64,000 nucleotides of DNA from Osedax symbiont Rs1 (GTDB lineage: Bacteria > Pseudomonadota > Gammaproteobacteria > Pseudomonadales > Balneatricaceae). The notes under the pieces were generated by a model that was not told where the DNA came from, made no database searches, and was given only the letters and a program-made list of their open reading frames with translations. The number at the start of each line of letters is the position of its first letter. Position 1 is the first letter of the stretch. The stretch covers positions 1-64,000 of the forward strand of contig ASZJ01000185.1 in the NCBI GenBank assembly GCA_000416275.1, written 5' to 3'. This document shows positions 16,124 to 25,722 of the stretch, one piece after another. The position numbers and the translations under genes were made by a program.

Positions 16124-16429
16124 TATTGACTGCTGCTTTGTCTAGCGCGCTGTGTCGCTTGAAATAGCACTTGAAATATCACATGAATTAAAGGCGCTGT
16201 AGTTTTTTGATCGGTTGTAAAGCCTCTACAGCGCTGGTTCTTATAGCGGCTGATCAATTAAGGCTGCTTTTAGGGAGTGCTTGAGGGCTTTAAACAAGCC
16301 CCGCATATTCCCTGCGGGGCGTCAGAGCAATTAGTACTCTGCATTAGCGGCTTTCTCGGACCGTTAGTTTGGCTATTTCCGCAGCCTTAATCACGATCTT
16401 ATCTGTACGTCAGGGCAGTTATGACTTGC
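16124..16429. other. Intergenic between converging flgP and the DUF1244 gene
   Basis: The only clear structure is the G+C-rich hairpin at 16298-16320, listed separately. No gene is supported. Confidence 0.5.
16288..16320 (-). terminator. Probable terminator of the glnD-DUF1244 transcript
   Basis: On the minus strand GCCCCGCA and TGCGGGGC form an 8-bp stem around a 7-nt loop, followed by TTGTTT. It lies about 110 bp past the DUF1244 stop. Confidence 0.5.
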
Positions 16430-16720
16430 TCAGACTTTTCCTTTATTGAAAGCGGCTTTTTGCGCTGCAGTGGCCGGTAGTTGGTGTTTTTCTTTCCAGC
16501 TTTCATAGGGCTCTTTATAAATCACTTCGCGAGCCTGATCATAATCCATTTCCACTCCTCGGTCCTCCGCCGCCGCTCGGTACCACTTGGCTAGGCAATT
16601 GCGACAAAATCCCGCTAAATTCATCAAGTCAATATTTTGCGCGTCTTTGCGGCTGTCTAAATGTTCGATCAGCTTGCGAAAAGCGGCAGCTTCTATCTCT
16701 GTCTGGGTTTGTTTGTTCAT
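16430..16720 (-). CDS. DUF1244 family protein
   Basis: 96 residues. The segment MNLAGFCRNCLAKWYRAAA (about 33-51) with its CxxC pair and the following YKEPYESWKEKHQ are characteristic of the small DUF1244 helical family found across proteobacteria. Function is unknown. It is 24 bp downstream of glnD on the same strand, so co-transcription is likely. Confidence 0.88.
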   Translation of the reverse strand: MNKQTQTEIEAAAFRKLIEHLDSRKDAQNIDLMNLAGFCRNCLAKWYRAAAEDRGVEMDYDQAREVIYKEPYESWKEKHQLPATAAQKAAFNKGKV

Positions 16721-16744
16721 AGTCAGTTCTCTATTGTTAAGGAC

Positions 16745-19444
16745 TTATTGTAAGGTCGAGCTTACGTGTTGGTCTAATTGCTTGCAAATTTCTGTTTGTA
16801 AAAGATGGATAAATTCAGGGTCTTCTACTAAATCGCCAGCGCAGTCGGTGATAAAGAATAAATCGACCACTCTCTCACCTACGATGCTAATTTTTGCCTT
16901 GCAGACGATAATATTATGCGTGGCAAATACATCTCCGATAACTGCCAGTAGCCCAGGTCTGTCGGGGGAGATTATTTCTACTAGCGTGTAGTGTTGGCTG
17001 GAGTCGGTGCTGAATTTTACTCTGCTGGGTATAGAGAAGAGTTTCATTTGGCGGCTGACTCTGCGCCTGATGATTGCAGAGTATTTCTCCGGGCTCGATA
17101 GTTTGCGTATAATGGTGCGCTTAATTTTGTTGATGGTTTGCTGGTTGTCGGGGATTGATTTGTTTTCCTGAGTCAATATGGTGTAGCTGTTGAATGAAAA
17201 GTCGTTTTCAGTTTGGTAGATTCGCGCGTCTTGGATGCTCAGTGATAGCTCGTCCATAGTGGCGACAGTCACCGCAAATGATTTGTCGACATTTTTGGTG
17301 TAAATGAACACTTCAGAAGCACCTTCGTATAATCTTAAGGTGGTCTTTTTAATCAGCACTAAGGTTTTTTCTTGATCCTCGCGATCAATAATTGCCTTGG
17401 TGTGCCAGGCGATGTTCTTGGCGCTTTCGTGAATGAAATACTCATCCCCAAGTGAGTCCCATAACTGCGTAACTGCCAGCGTATCTATGGTTGTGTTGGC
17501 TAGAGCTTCCAGGGCTTCATGTTGGACTTGTTCGATTAAATCGCTCTTGTTGGGTGAGTGTTCTAAGCCGCGCTTTAGTGCCAGTTTTGTTTCATCATAA
17601 AGTTGGCGCATTAAAGATGCGCGCCAGTTGTTCCACAAGGTATTGTTGGTGGCGTTAATGTCAGCGACGGTAAGCACATATAAGTAGTCTAGGTGAGTAA
17701 CATCTGTGACATGTTCGGCAAACGCTTGGATAATTTCTGGGTCGGATATGTCTTTGCGCTGAGCGGTCATCGACATTAGTAAGTGGTTGCGTACTAGCCA
17801 TGCTATGAGCTGAGTGTCCCATTTTCCCAAACGGTGAATTTTGCAAAATCTTATTACATCGACAGTGCCGAGTTCGGAGTGATCGCCACCGCGCCCTTTG
17901 GCGATGTCGTGGTACAGGGCTGCAATGTATAGTAATTCAATTTTAGGGAGCTGGTTAACTAGTCTGTGCGCGATAGGAAATTGCTCTTGATGCTCCGGAT
18001 GTCTAAATAGGCGGCATTTACTAATTACTTTAACGGTATGCGCATCGACCGTGTAAATATGGAATAGATCGTGCTGCATTTGGCCGATTATTTTACCGAA
18101 CTCCGGAAGATACCTGCCTAAGATGCCATAGCGAATCATCCGCTTAAGTTCCGTTGATACTCCGTCTTGTTGTCTCAATAGCTCCATAAATAGTGAGATA
18201 TTGCGAATGTCTGAGCGAAAATCGGCGTCAATTAAGTGCCAGTGTTCGCGTATTAGGCGGATGGTAGATGCTCGAACACCGGCTATCTGTCGATTTTGCG
18301 CCAGCAGTACGAATATTTCCATCAGCGCAAATGGGTAGTGCTTAAATACTTGATCATAGGCCGCTTCAATGTAATTGTTATTTAGCTGAAAACGGTTGTT
18401 TAGTTTGCTGATGGTGTTGAGTTGATTGGGGTTTAAGCTCTCTTCAAAATATTGTAGCAGCAGTTCGTTGAAGCCAGTCATCTGCATGGCGATACAATAG
18501 TATTCACTCATGAACTGCTCGACTGCAAGTTTACCTTTTTGATCTTTGAAGCCGAATATGGCGGCTAGCGTGCGCTGGTGATCTAGCAGCAGTCGATCTT
18601 CACGCTTTTTGCTGATCATATGTAGGGCGTAGCGTATTCTCCACAGGTAGTGTAGGCCCTGGTTGATCAAGGTTAATTCAGTGGCGGAAATAAAGCCGTG
18701 ATTTACTAAATCATCGATGCTGTGGGTGGCGAAGTAGCGTTTTGCCACCCAGCCGATAGTGTGAATGTCGCGCAGACCGCCGGGAGAGTTTTTTATATTC
18801 GGCTCTAAATTGTACTCAGTGTTATTGGTGCGCTTATGTCGCAGCTTTTGCTCTTTAAGTTTGCCATGCAAAAAATCTTTAGCGCTCCAGGCTTCTTCGG
18901 AGGTGATTCTGCGGTACATTTGTTGGCGGCGCTGTTCGCTGCCGGTGATGGTTCTCGACTCTATTAAATTGGTGGCGATGCTGATGTCTATTTTTGCTTG
19001 TTCAAAGCAGTCTTCAATGCTTCTGACGCTGGAGCCTACGTCGAGTTTTATGTCCCACAAAAAGGTTAGAAAATCACTGATGCTCTGCTGGTATTGTTCG
19101 GGCTTGATATTGTCAAGCAGTATTAACAGGTCTATGTCTGAGTGTGGATGCAGCTCGCCTCGTCCATAGCCGCCAACCGCAATCAAGGAGGCCTCGTCGC
19201 TATCGGGCCAGTCAAATAGCTGCCATGCTGCAGTGAGAATTATGTCGAGTATCTGCGAGCGGCCATAGATCATTTGGCGGATGTCGGTTCCAGCGTTGAA
19301 TTGACGATCCATGTTTTCGCGTAGTTTGTCTAGCGCTCGCTTGAAAATAGGGATCGGCTGGTCGCAGTTCTGCAGCTGCTGATGAAAATCTTCAACATTG
19401 AAAAAAACACTAGTATCAACGGAGTAGGTCTGTGATTTGTGCAT
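16745..19444 (-). CDS. glnD: [Protein-PII] uridylyltransferase / uridylyl-removing enzyme GlnD
   Basis: 899 residues, typical length. The nucleotidyltransferase motif GGYGRGELHPHSDIDLLIL is at 91-109. A linker follows, then an HD phosphohydrolase domain (YHDIAKGRGGDHSELG, about residues 510-530) that removes UMP. Two C-terminal ACT domains sense glutamine (last one DRPGLLAVIGDVFATHNI). It sets PII state according to glutamine and so controls nitrogen assimilation. It lies two bases after a small ORF and downstream of map, with TACAGGAC as the ribosome site. Confidence 0.97.
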   Translation of the reverse strand: MHKSQTYSVDTSVFFNVEDFHQQLQNCDQPIPIFKRALDKLRENMDRQFNAGTDIRQMIYGRSQILDIILTAAWQLFDWPDSDEASLIAVGGYGRGELHPHSDIDLLILLDNIKPEQYQQSISDFLTFLWDIKLDVGSSVRSIEDCFEQAKIDISIATNLIESRTITGSEQRRQQMYRRITSEEAWSAKDFLHGKLKEQKLRHKRTNNTEYNLEPNIKNSPGGLRDIHTIGWVAKRYFATHSIDDLVNHGFISATELTLINQGLHYLWRIRYALHMISKKREDRLLLDHQRTLAAIFGFKDQKGKLAVEQFMSEYYCIAMQMTGFNELLLQYFEESLNPNQLNTISKLNNRFQLNNNYIEAAYDQVFKHYPFALMEIFVLLAQNRQIAGVRASTIRLIREHWHLIDADFRSDIRNISLFMELLRQQDGVSTELKRMIRYGILGRYLPEFGKIIGQMQHDLFHIYTVDAHTVKVISKCRLFRHPEHQEQFPIAHRLVNQLPKIELLYIAALYHDIAKGRGGDHSELGTVDVIRFCKIHRLGKWDTQLIAWLVRNHLLMSMTAQRKDISDPEIIQAFAEHVTDVTHLDYLYVLTVADINATNNTLWNNWRASLMRQLYDETKLALKRGLEHSPNKSDLIEQVQHEALEALANTTIDTLAVTQLWDSLGDEYFIHESAKNIAWHTKAIIDREDQEKTLVLIKKTTLRLYEGASEVFIYTKNVDKSFAVTVATMDELSLSIQDARIYQTENDFSFNSYTILTQENKSIPDNQQTINKIKRTIIRKLSSPEKYSAIIRRRVSRQMKLFSIPSRVKFSTDSSQHYTLVEIISPDRPGLLAVIGDVFATHNIIVCKAKISIVGERVVDLFFITDCAGDLVEDPEFIHLLQTEICKQLDQHVSSTLQ

Positions 19445-19446
19445 GT

Positions 19447-19641
19447 TTAGTCCTGTATATTGAATTGACGAGAGCTGTTTCTAGATTTGTTGCGGGCGAT
19501 ATATGGTAGATCTGGTTGCGCACTGAGTAATTGATAGCGATGTTTTTTAGCTGGGGTGCGCTGCGAGTGGCTAAAAATCATCTGCGCAGCTGCAAGCTGT
19601 TGTGCGGTTACCGGCGAGGTATAGTTGCCAATAACCGTCAT
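19447..19641 (-). CDS. Small hypothetical protein between map and glnD
   Basis: 64 residues, unrecognised, mildly basic, with no membrane segment. It has a good ribosome site: AGGAAG five bases upstream of ATG 19641. Its stop is 2 bp before the glnD start, so it fits as a co-translated gene in a map - orf - glnD operon. The central SHSQRTPAKKHRYQLLSAQP region is the most protein-like part. It could alternatively be a leader ORF affecting glnD translation. Confidence 0.5.
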   Translation of the reverse strand: MTVIGNYTSPVTAQQLAAAQMIFSHSQRTPAKKHRYQLLSAQPDLPYIARNKSRNSSRQFNIQD

Positions 19642-19692
19642 ATCTTCCTGAAATGGTTCGCTAACGGTGATCTTGTTCCTGGATAGAGTTAG

Positions 19693-20463
19693 TTAGAAAT
19701 GTTCCTCGCTGCGCTTGGTGAGAACTTCGTAACCATTAGCGGTAACTAGGATGGTGTGTTCCCACTGGGCAGAGAGTCTGCGGTCAGCTGTTTCTACCGT
19801 CCAGCCATCCTTTTTGTTGAGCTTAACTTGACGCTTGCCGGCATTGATCATTGGCTCGATGGTGAATATGTTGCCCTCTAAAATCATGTCACCTGTGCCT
19901 GCACGACCGTAGTGTAATACCTGAGGGTCCTCGTGGAATTCTGCGCCAATACCGTGGCCGCAATATTCGCGGACCACTGTATAGTGATTGCTCTCGGCAT
20001 GTTTTTGGATGATGTGTCCGAAATCGCCTAAGTGTGCGCCAGGCTTGACCAGTTCAAGCGCTTTATATAAGCACTCTTGAGTTATTTCTACCAGGCGCTG
20101 GGCATGTGGTAGCGCTTTTCCGGCGTAAAACATTTTGCTGGTATCGCCGTGGTAGCCGTCTTTGATGATGGTCACGTCGATGTTGATGATGTCGCCGCTT
20201 TTCAGTTTTTTGTCATTGGGGATGCCGTGACAGACTACTTGGTTGATCGAGGTGCAAATAGATTTTGGAAAGCCGTGATAGTCTAAGGGGGCGGGAATCG
20301 CTTTTTGTACGTCGACGATGTAATCGTGACAAATTTGGTTTAGCTGGTTAGTCGTCACTCCGACGACCACGTGTTCTTCAATCATTTCTAGGACGTCAGC
20401 AGCCAGTTTTCCGGCAGTGCGCATTTTACTTATTTCATCTGCAGTTTTAACGAGAATAGCCAT
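19693..20463 (-). CDS. map: Methionine aminopeptidase, type I
   Basis: 256 residues. It removes initiator Met from new proteins. All five metal ligands are visible: Asp96, Asp107, His170, Glu203 and Glu235. The typical segments are present (NIDVTIIKDGYHGDTSKMF; CGHGIGAEFHEDP; EHTILV). It is divergent from rpsB, the standard arrangement in gammaproteobacteria. Confidence 0.98.
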   Translation of the reverse strand: MAILVKTADEISKMRTAGKLAADVLEMIEEHVVVGVTTNQLNQICHDYIVDVQKAIPAPLDYHGFPKSICTSINQVVCHGIPNDKKLKSGDIINIDVTIIKDGYHGDTSKMFYAGKALPHAQRLVEITQECLYKALELVKPGAHLGDFGHIIQKHAESNHYTVVREYCGHGIGAEFHEDPQVLHYGRAGTGDMILEGNIFTIEPMINAGKRQVKLNKKDGWTVETADRRLSAQWEHTILVTANGYEVLTKRSEEHF

Positions 20464-20616
20464 GGTGTTTTAATAACCTAAATCTTGAGGGGTTGTCTGC
20501 AAAAGAAGTGTTGGTGATGTGTAACTTTGATTCAACTGAGGGATCTAAGTTCTACTAATGCAGCTTTAATAATTGAGGCATTGTAACGAAATTTTCCTCC
20601 GGTTAGGAGTTTTTCC

Positions 20617-20645
20617 TTCATTTGGTGGCAGATTTATGGTATAAA
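20617..20645 (+). promoter_or_regulatory. Probable rpsB promoter
   Basis: TATAAA at 20640-20645 is preceded by TGG as an extended -10 (TATGGTATAAAG) and followed by a G+C-rich GTGCGCCC discriminator typical of growth-rate-controlled promoters. A partial -35 TTCATT lies 17 bp upstream at 20617-20622. Confidence 0.6.
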
Positions 20646-20649
20646 GTGC

Positions 20650-20786
20650 GCCCGAGAATAGATAGGCTATTGCTTGGAAAAATCACACACACATCGTCAC
20701 GTCTACTGGGTGCCTTCGAATTTACTCAAAGGTTAGTATATGGGATGTGTGGACGTCAAACCCAAAACTTAGAAGGAAAGTCTACA
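20650..20786 (+). ncRNA. S2 (rpsB) mRNA leader, autoregulatory (t44-type)
   Basis: The leader between the promoter and rpsB carries ACGTC (20699-20703) and TGGGT (20707-20711). Downstream are GACGT (20752-20756) and ACCCA (20760-20764), which can pair with them in crossing order, giving a pseudoknot just before the ribosome site. Gammaproteobacterial rpsB leaders are known to hold a conserved structure that binds S2 to repress rpsB-tsf; the position between map and rpsB matches. The fold was drawn by eye. Confidence 0.65.
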
Positions 20787-21506
20787 ATGGCACAAGTTAC
20801 AATGCGTGAACTGCTTAAGGCAGGCGTACATTTTGGTCACCAAACTCGTTACTGGAACCCAAAGATGAACCAGTACATCTTCGGTTCACGTAATAAAATT
20901 CATATCATTAACTTAGAGCACACGCTTCCCGCGTTAAATGACTCTCTAAGTATTGTTAAGAATATGGCAGTCAACAAAAACAAGATCTTGTTCGTTGGTA
21001 CTAAGCGTGCTGCGAGCAAAATCATCAAAGAAGAAGCGCGTCGCGCGGGTATGCCTTACGTTAATCATCGCTGGTTAGGTGGTATGTTGACGAACTATAA
21101 GACTATTCGCCAGTCTATTCGTCGTCTTCGTGAGCTTGAGTCGCAGTCTGATGACGGTACATTCTCACAGCTAACCAAAAAAGAAGCGTTGATGCGTCAA
21201 CGTGAAATGGAAAAGCTAGAGCGTTCAATCGGTGGTATCAAGGAAATGGGCGGTCTACCTGACGCATTGTTCGTTATTGATGTTGACCACGAGCGTATAG
21301 CTATCAATGAGGCAAACAAGCTAGGTATCCCAGTAATTGGTGTCGTCGATACTAACAGCAACCCAGATGGCGTTGATTATGTGATTCCTGGTAACGATGA
21401 CGCTCTGCGTGCGATCCAGATTTATGTAGGTTCAATGGCTGATGCGTGTACTGAAGGCGCTGAAGTTGCAGCTGGCGACAAAAGCGAGTTTGTTGAAGTT
21501 AAATAA
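20787..21506 (+). CDS. rpsB: 30S ribosomal protein S2
   Basis: 239 residues starting [20 protein letters not shown], the invariant S2 start. The ATG at 20787 with AGAAGGAAAG upstream is chosen. The frame is open 55 codons further up, but that part is the leader RNA. The body includes [13 protein letters not shown] and the [20 protein letters not shown] segment. It is followed by a terminator-like attenuator and tsf. Confidence 0.99.
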   Translation: MAQVTMRELLKAGVHFGHQTRYWNPKMNQYIFGSRNKIHIINLEHTLPALNDSLSIVKNMAVNKNKILFVGTKRAASKIIKEEARRAGMPYVNHRWLGGMLTNYKTIRQSIRRLRELESQSDDGTFSQLTKKEALMRQREMEKLERSIGGIKEMGGLPDALFVIDVDHERIAINEANKLGIPVIGVVDTNSNPDGVDYVIPGNDDALRAIQIYVGSMADACTEGAEVAAGDKSEFVEVK

Positions 21507-21557
21507 ACAACTATCTGTTTGTTTGTTGTAGCAAATTTTGAATATTTATAGAAAAAT

Positions 21558-21580
21558 GGGAGCCTCGCTCCCGTTTTTTT
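21558..21580 (+). terminator. rpsB-tsf intergenic terminator/attenuator
   Basis: GGGAGC (21558-21563), CTC loop, GCTCCC (21567-21572), then seven T residues. Partial termination between rpsB and tsf is known in E. coli and would lower tsf relative to rpsB. Confidence 0.85.
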
Positions 21581-21615
21581 GAATGTTGATTGAGTGCAAT
21601 CAAAGGGGTAAGAAA

Positions 21616-22473
21616 ATGGCTGTTTCAGCTAAGTTAGTTAAAGAATTACGTGATCGTACTGGTCTAGGTATGATGGAGTGCAAAAAAGCACTTAAAGCAG
21701 TTGACGGTGATGTGGATAAGGCAATTGAAGAATTGCGTAAAACATCGGGCATGAAAGCGGCTAAAAAAGCGGGTCGTACTGCTGCCGACGGTATTGTTTT
21801 GGCCAAAGTTTCTGAAGATGGTACTTATGCGGTGATAGTGGAAGTTAACTCTGAAACTGACTTTGCGGCACGTGAAGAAAACTTTCTAAATTTTGCGCAG
21901 GCAGTAACGGATGCGGCTTTTGCTGCTAAAACTGCTGATGTTGCGGTGGTCATGACTGAAGAAATGGTCGTGGTACGTGATGCTTTAGTGCAAAAAATTG
22001 GTGAAAACGTTAGCTTGCGACGTATTACTCTGGTTGAAGGAGAGTGTATCGGCGCTTACGTTCACTCCAACAAGCGTATCGCTTCACTAGTTTCTGTCTC
22101 GGGAGCTAATCAAGAAGTGGCTAGAGATGTGGCTATGCACGTCAGTGCGACTAACCCACGTGTCGTTAATAAAGAAGACATGGCAGCAGCTGAAGTTGAG
22201 CAGGAAAAAGCGATTATCATGGCTCAGCCTGATATGGCTAGCAAGCCTGTTGAGATCGCTGAGAAAATGGTGATCGGTCGTATCAGTAAGTTTCTTGCTG
22301 AAAACAGTTTAGTTGAGCAGGCGTTCGTTAAAAATCCTGAGCAAAAAGTTGGTCAAATGGTAAAAGCTGCCGGTGGCTCTGTGGTTAGTTTCGTACGCCT
22401 AGAAGTCGGCGAAGGTATTGAAGTCAAAGAAGTTGATTTCGCAACGGAAGTAGCAGCTCAGCTTAAAAGCTGA
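21616..22473 (+). CDS. tsf: Translation elongation factor Ts
   Basis: 285 residues. It is the guanine nucleotide exchange factor for EF-Tu. The N-terminal UBA-like module ([19 protein letters not shown]) and the [14 protein letters not shown] core contact segment are both present. The start at ATG 21616 is supported by AGGGGTAAG; the open frame 11 codons upstream lacks the family start. A strong terminator follows. Confidence 0.99.
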   Translation: MAVSAKLVKELRDRTGLGMMECKKALKAVDGDVDKAIEELRKTSGMKAAKKAGRTAADGIVLAKVSEDGTYAVIVEVNSETDFAAREENFLNFAQAVTDAAFAAKTADVAVVMTEEMVVVRDALVQKIGENVSLRRITLVEGECIGAYVHSNKRIASLVSVSGANQEVARDVAMHVSATNPRVVNKEDMAAAEVEQEKAIIMAQPDMASKPVEIAEKMVIGRISKFLAENSLVEQAFVKNPEQKVGQMVKAAGGSVVSFVRLEVGEGIEVKEVDFATEVAAQLKS

Positions 22474-22490
22474 TAATTGCTGTAATTTCA

Positions 22491-22526
22491 AGCGCATGTG
22501 GCTATTATAGCGACATGCGCTTTTTT
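22491..22526 (+). terminator. Rho-independent terminator after tsf
   Basis: AGCGCATGT (22491-22499) pairs with ACATGCGCT (22513-22521), followed by six T residues (22521-22526). Confidence 0.9.
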
Positions 22527-22795
22527 GTATCTGTCGTGTCGGTAATTCTGTGATTGTGGAGGCGATAGGATCCTGATTCGGCCGTGGATGAAGCGAGGTG
22601 AAGACCGATCTATAGCGACATAAGATGTGCAGCGTACTGCTTAGTGCGATGAGTTTTTTAGCGTTAGCTTATGTTGAAATGGTCGGTTGCTTGTTTGTTC
22701 GCAGCGGGGGCGGATGTTAAGCAATGTGTGTTTAGAGCTTGTCCACGACGCAGTGGTTGTGTGATGAGTTTGGTGAGTATAACTGGAGAAATTAA
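22527..22795. other. Intergenic before pyrH
   Basis: Presumably holds the promoter for the pyrH-frr-uppS run. I see no clear -10/-35 pair, repeat or RNA. Confidence 0.4.
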
Positions 22796-23560
22796 ATGCC
22801 TACTGCAACTAATAAAAAGCTATCTCAATACAAGAGAATACTACTGAAACTCAGTGGTGAAGCGCTTACAGGTAAAGAAACCTTTGGTATCGATCCCAAA
22901 GTTTTAGATAGAATGTCATTAGAAATAGGTCAGTTGATTGGCATTGGTGTGCAGGTAGGTATTGTTATTGGTGGTGGTAATTTATTTAGAGGGGCTGCGC
23001 TAAGTGCCAATGGCTTAGATCGTGTGACGGGTGATCATATGGGGATGCTGGCGACAGTGATGAACTCTTTGGCGCTACGTGATTCGCTGGAGCGTGCCAA
23101 TATTACCACTCGTGTAATGTCTGCCATTCCAATGAGTGGCGTAGTCGATCATTACGATAGACGGCATGCCATGCGTTACTTAGGTCAGGGAGATGTGGTA
23201 ATCTTCGCGGCAGGTACAGGTAACCCGTTTTTCACCACAGATTCTGCAGCTTGTTTAAGAGGTATAGAAGTTGAAGCAGATGTTGTTTTAAAGGCAACTA
23301 AGGTGGACGGTGTGTATACCGCTGATCCTATGAAAGATGCATCAGCCAAGCGCTACTTGCACTTAGGCTATGATGAGTTGTTAGAGAAGCAGTTGCAGGT
23401 TATGGATTTGACAGCTATCTGTTTGACCAGAGATCACAGTATGCCGATTAGAGTGTTCAATATGAATAAGCCGGGCGCGTTAGTTGGTTTAGTCATGGGT
23501 AGTGATGAAGGGACTTTAATCAGCGACGAAGAATATACAGGAGAAAAGTATGCTGAATGA
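22796..23560 (+). CDS. pyrH: UMP kinase
   Basis: 254 residues of the amino acid kinase fold. [11 protein letters not shown] near residue 14 is the phosphate-binding start. IGGGNLFRG (about 59-67), the [18 protein letters not shown] acceptor segment and [15 protein letters not shown] are diagnostic. It makes UDP from UMP and is allosterically controlled by GTP and UTP in this group. Its last four codons overlap the start of frr. Confidence 0.98.
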   Translation: MPTATNKKLSQYKRILLKLSGEALTGKETFGIDPKVLDRMSLEIGQLIGIGVQVGIVIGGGNLFRGAALSANGLDRVTGDHMGMLATVMNSLALRDSLERANITTRVMSAIPMSGVVDHYDRRHAMRYLGQGDVVIFAAGTGNPFFTTDSAACLRGIEVEADVVLKATKVDGVYTADPMKDASAKRYLHLGYDELLEKQLQVMDLTAICLTRDHSMPIRVFNMNKPGALVGLVMGSDEGTLISDEEYTGEKYAE

Positions 23561-24107
23561 GATTATACAAGAAACTGAAGAGCGGATGCATAAAAGTACC
23601 GCGGCCTTGGTTGACAACTTTAAAAAAATACGAACTGGGCGTGCCCATCCTAGTATATTGGATACAGTGACTGTTGATTACTACGGCTCGCAAGTGCCGC
23701 TGTCTCAAGTGGCGAACATCTCGGTAGAAGATGCGCGAACGTTGGCGATAGTTCCCTGGGAAAAGCCAATGGTGCCTGAAATTGAGAAGGCGATCATGAA
23801 ATCGTCGCTGGGATTGAATCCTGCGACATCAGGTGAGAGAATTCGCGTGCCAATGCCTGCACTGACGCAAGAGACCCGTAAAGGCTTTATTCGTCAAGCT
23901 AGGGCGGAAGCGGAAAATGCTAAAGTGTCAGTTAGAAATGCACGCCGTGACGCCAATACTTATATAAAAGATTTACTGAAAGAGAAAGAGATTTCAGAGG
24001 ACGAAGATCGTAAGACTCAAGATAAAGTGCAGCAGTTGACCAATAAATTTGTCGCTGAGATTGATGCGCTGCTTGAGAAAAAAGAAACGGATTTGATGGA
24101 AATATAA
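23550..24107 (+). CDS. frr: Ribosome recycling factor
   Basis: 185 residues, standard length. [21 protein letters not shown] and [18 protein letters not shown] are the conserved domain I/II segments. It splits post-termination ribosomes with EF-G. It overlaps pyrH by 11 bp, so the two are translationally coupled. In many relatives dxr lies close by; here uppS follows. Confidence 0.99.
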   Translation: MLNEIIQETEERMHKSTAALVDNFKKIRTGRAHPSILDTVTVDYYGSQVPLSQVANISVEDARTLAIVPWEKPMVPEIEKAIMKSSLGLNPATSGERIRVPMPALTQETRKGFIRQARAEAENAKVSVRNARRDANTYIKDLLKEKEISEDEDRKTQDKVQQLTNKFVAEIDALLEKKETDLMEI

Positions 24108-24152
24108 GGGTCGTAGTCATCTTGTTTACAAGGTGGCTCACCTTCTTAGATT

Positions 24153-24908
24153 ATGAATTTAAAAGATGATTTGAACTTTTCTGAAAATGAGACTATGCCT
24201 CGTCATATTGCCATAATAATGGATGGTAATAACCGCTGGGCTAAAAAACGTTTTCTGCCCAGTCTTGCCGGACACAAGTCAGCGGTTAAAAGTGTCCGCA
24301 GCGTGATAGAAGGCTGTGTTGAACTGGGGGTAGAGTCGCTGAGTTTGTTTGCCTTTAGCACCGAGAATTGGAAACGGCCCGCGCTGGAAGTCAAAGGTTT
24401 GATGGAGCTGTTCGGGATTGCCTTAGACAGAGAAACTAAAAAACTGAACAAGCACAATATACGCTTAAAAGTGATTGGCGACAAAAGTCGTTTTAGCGCT
24501 TCGCTGCAGGCGCGGATTAAAAAAGCAGAAGAGTTAACGCAAGGCAACAGTGGTTTAAAGCTCAATATAGCGGCTAATTACGGTGGCCAGTGGGATATAA
24601 CCCAGGCGGCGAAGCAGTTCGCCCTAGATTGCGTGGCGGGCAAATGCACTCCGGATGACCTAGATGAATCGCTGTTTAATCAATACGTCAGTTTGGCGGA
24701 CCAAGCGAAGCCAGATCTGTGTATTCGCACCGGAGGAGAGAGCCGGATTAGTAACTTTTTGGTGTGGCAAATGGCCTATACAGAGTATCATTTCGTTGAC
24801 TGTCTCTGGCCAGACTTCGATAAAAAAAATCTACTGGTAGCGATTAAAGATTTTACTAGTAGGGAAAGGCGGTTCGGCAGAACAAGTGAGCAATTAGAGG
24901 AAAAGTAG
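24153..24908 (+). CDS. uppS: Undecaprenyl diphosphate synthase
   Basis: 251 residues. This cis-prenyltransferase elongates farnesyl diphosphate with IPP to the C55 carrier for cell wall and O-antigen synthesis. [12 protein letters not shown] holds catalytic Asp24. [11 protein letters not shown] and the C-terminal [14 protein letters not shown] loop are family signatures. It depends on IPP, yet the MEP gene dxr that often lies nearby is missing. cdsA starts one base after it. Confidence 0.98.
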   Translation: MNLKDDLNFSENETMPRHIAIIMDGNNRWAKKRFLPSLAGHKSAVKSVRSVIEGCVELGVESLSLFAFSTENWKRPALEVKGLMELFGIALDRETKKLNKHNIRLKVIGDKSRFSASLQARIKKAEELTQGNSGLKLNIAANYGGQWDITQAAKQFALDCVAGKCTPDDLDESLFNQYVSLADQAKPDLCIRTGGESRISNFLVWQMAYTEYHFVDCLWPDFDKKNLLVAIKDFTSRERRFGRTSEQLEEK

Positions 24909-24909
24909 A

Positions 24910-25722
24910 GTGCTTAAACAAAGAATAATAACAGCATGTATCTTAGCGACCACCGTGCTCTTTGGGATTTTTTTATTGCCTTTAACTGGAGTCGCTATAT
25001 TTGTTGCACTGGTGATGTTGATAGGGGCTTGGGAGTGGGGACCGTTTTTAGGCATCCGAAATTTCGCTGGTAGAACAGCATTAATCGCAGGCGTCGCCGC
25101 GCTGTTGGCGGTTATTTGGTTGGTGTTTTTTGAGCGGGCGATGGTCGTCGTTATGCCGCTGGTAATCGTGGTTTGGATGGCTGCTTTTTTCTGGGTGAAA
25201 AACTATCCGAACAAAGGGCTGTGGAATAATAAAATCGTCGGTTTAACACTGTGTCTGGTGTTGTTAAGCACCACTTGGTGGAGCCTGCTGCAGTTAAAAG
25301 TAATGCCGATGGGCAATAGTTGGCTACTGTTGGTACTGCTGTTGGTTTGGGCGGCAGATATTGGTGCCTATGTGGCGGGAAAGAATTTTGGGCAGCGAAA
25401 ACTAGCACCCAATGTCAGTCCGGGAAAAACCGTTGAAGGCTTTGTTGGAGGAGTTGTAGCGGCTTCTGTTACCGCGCTAGTGTTCGCCCTAGTGCAAGAT
25501 TTGCCGAGTAGTCAAATGCTCTATTTGCTGGTTCTAGGGGCACTAATTTCTATGGTGTCTGTCTTAGGTGACTTGTTAGAGAGCATGATGAAGCGCAATG
25601 CCGATTTGAAAGACAGTGGTTCACTCTTGCCTGGACACGGTGGTGTCTTAGATAGAATAGATAGTTTGCTAGCAGCGGCACCGCTGTTTTTAATTGGTTT
25701 ACAATGGCTGCCGGTGGCTTAA
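24910..25722 (+). CDS. cdsA: Phosphatidate cytidylyltransferase
   Basis: 270 residues with about eight membrane segments. It makes CDP-diacylglycerol, the precursor of all phospholipids. The C-terminal signature ([13 protein letters not shown], then [12 protein letters not shown], about residues 222-250) is complete. It starts with GTG just after the uppS stop. Its TAA is followed directly by the rseP start codon. Confidence 0.97.
   Translation: MLKQRIITACILATTVLFGIFLLPLTGVAIFVALVMLIGAWEWGPFLGIRNFAGRTALIAGVAALLAVIWLVFFERAMVVVMPLVIVVWMAAFFWVKNYPNKGLWNNKIVGLTLCLVLLSTTWWSLLQLKVMPMGNSWLLLVLLLVWAADIGAYVAGKNFGQRKLAPNVSPGKTVEGFVGGVVAASVTALVFALVQDLPSSQMLYLLVLGALISMVSVLGDLLESMMKRNADLKDSGSLLPGHGGVLDRIDSLLAAAPLFLIGLQWLPVA

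Noticed and set aside
20622..20786. N-terminal 55-residue extension of S2
   Set aside because: It covers the promoter end and structured leader RNA; the invariant start is at 20787 with a strong ribosome site.
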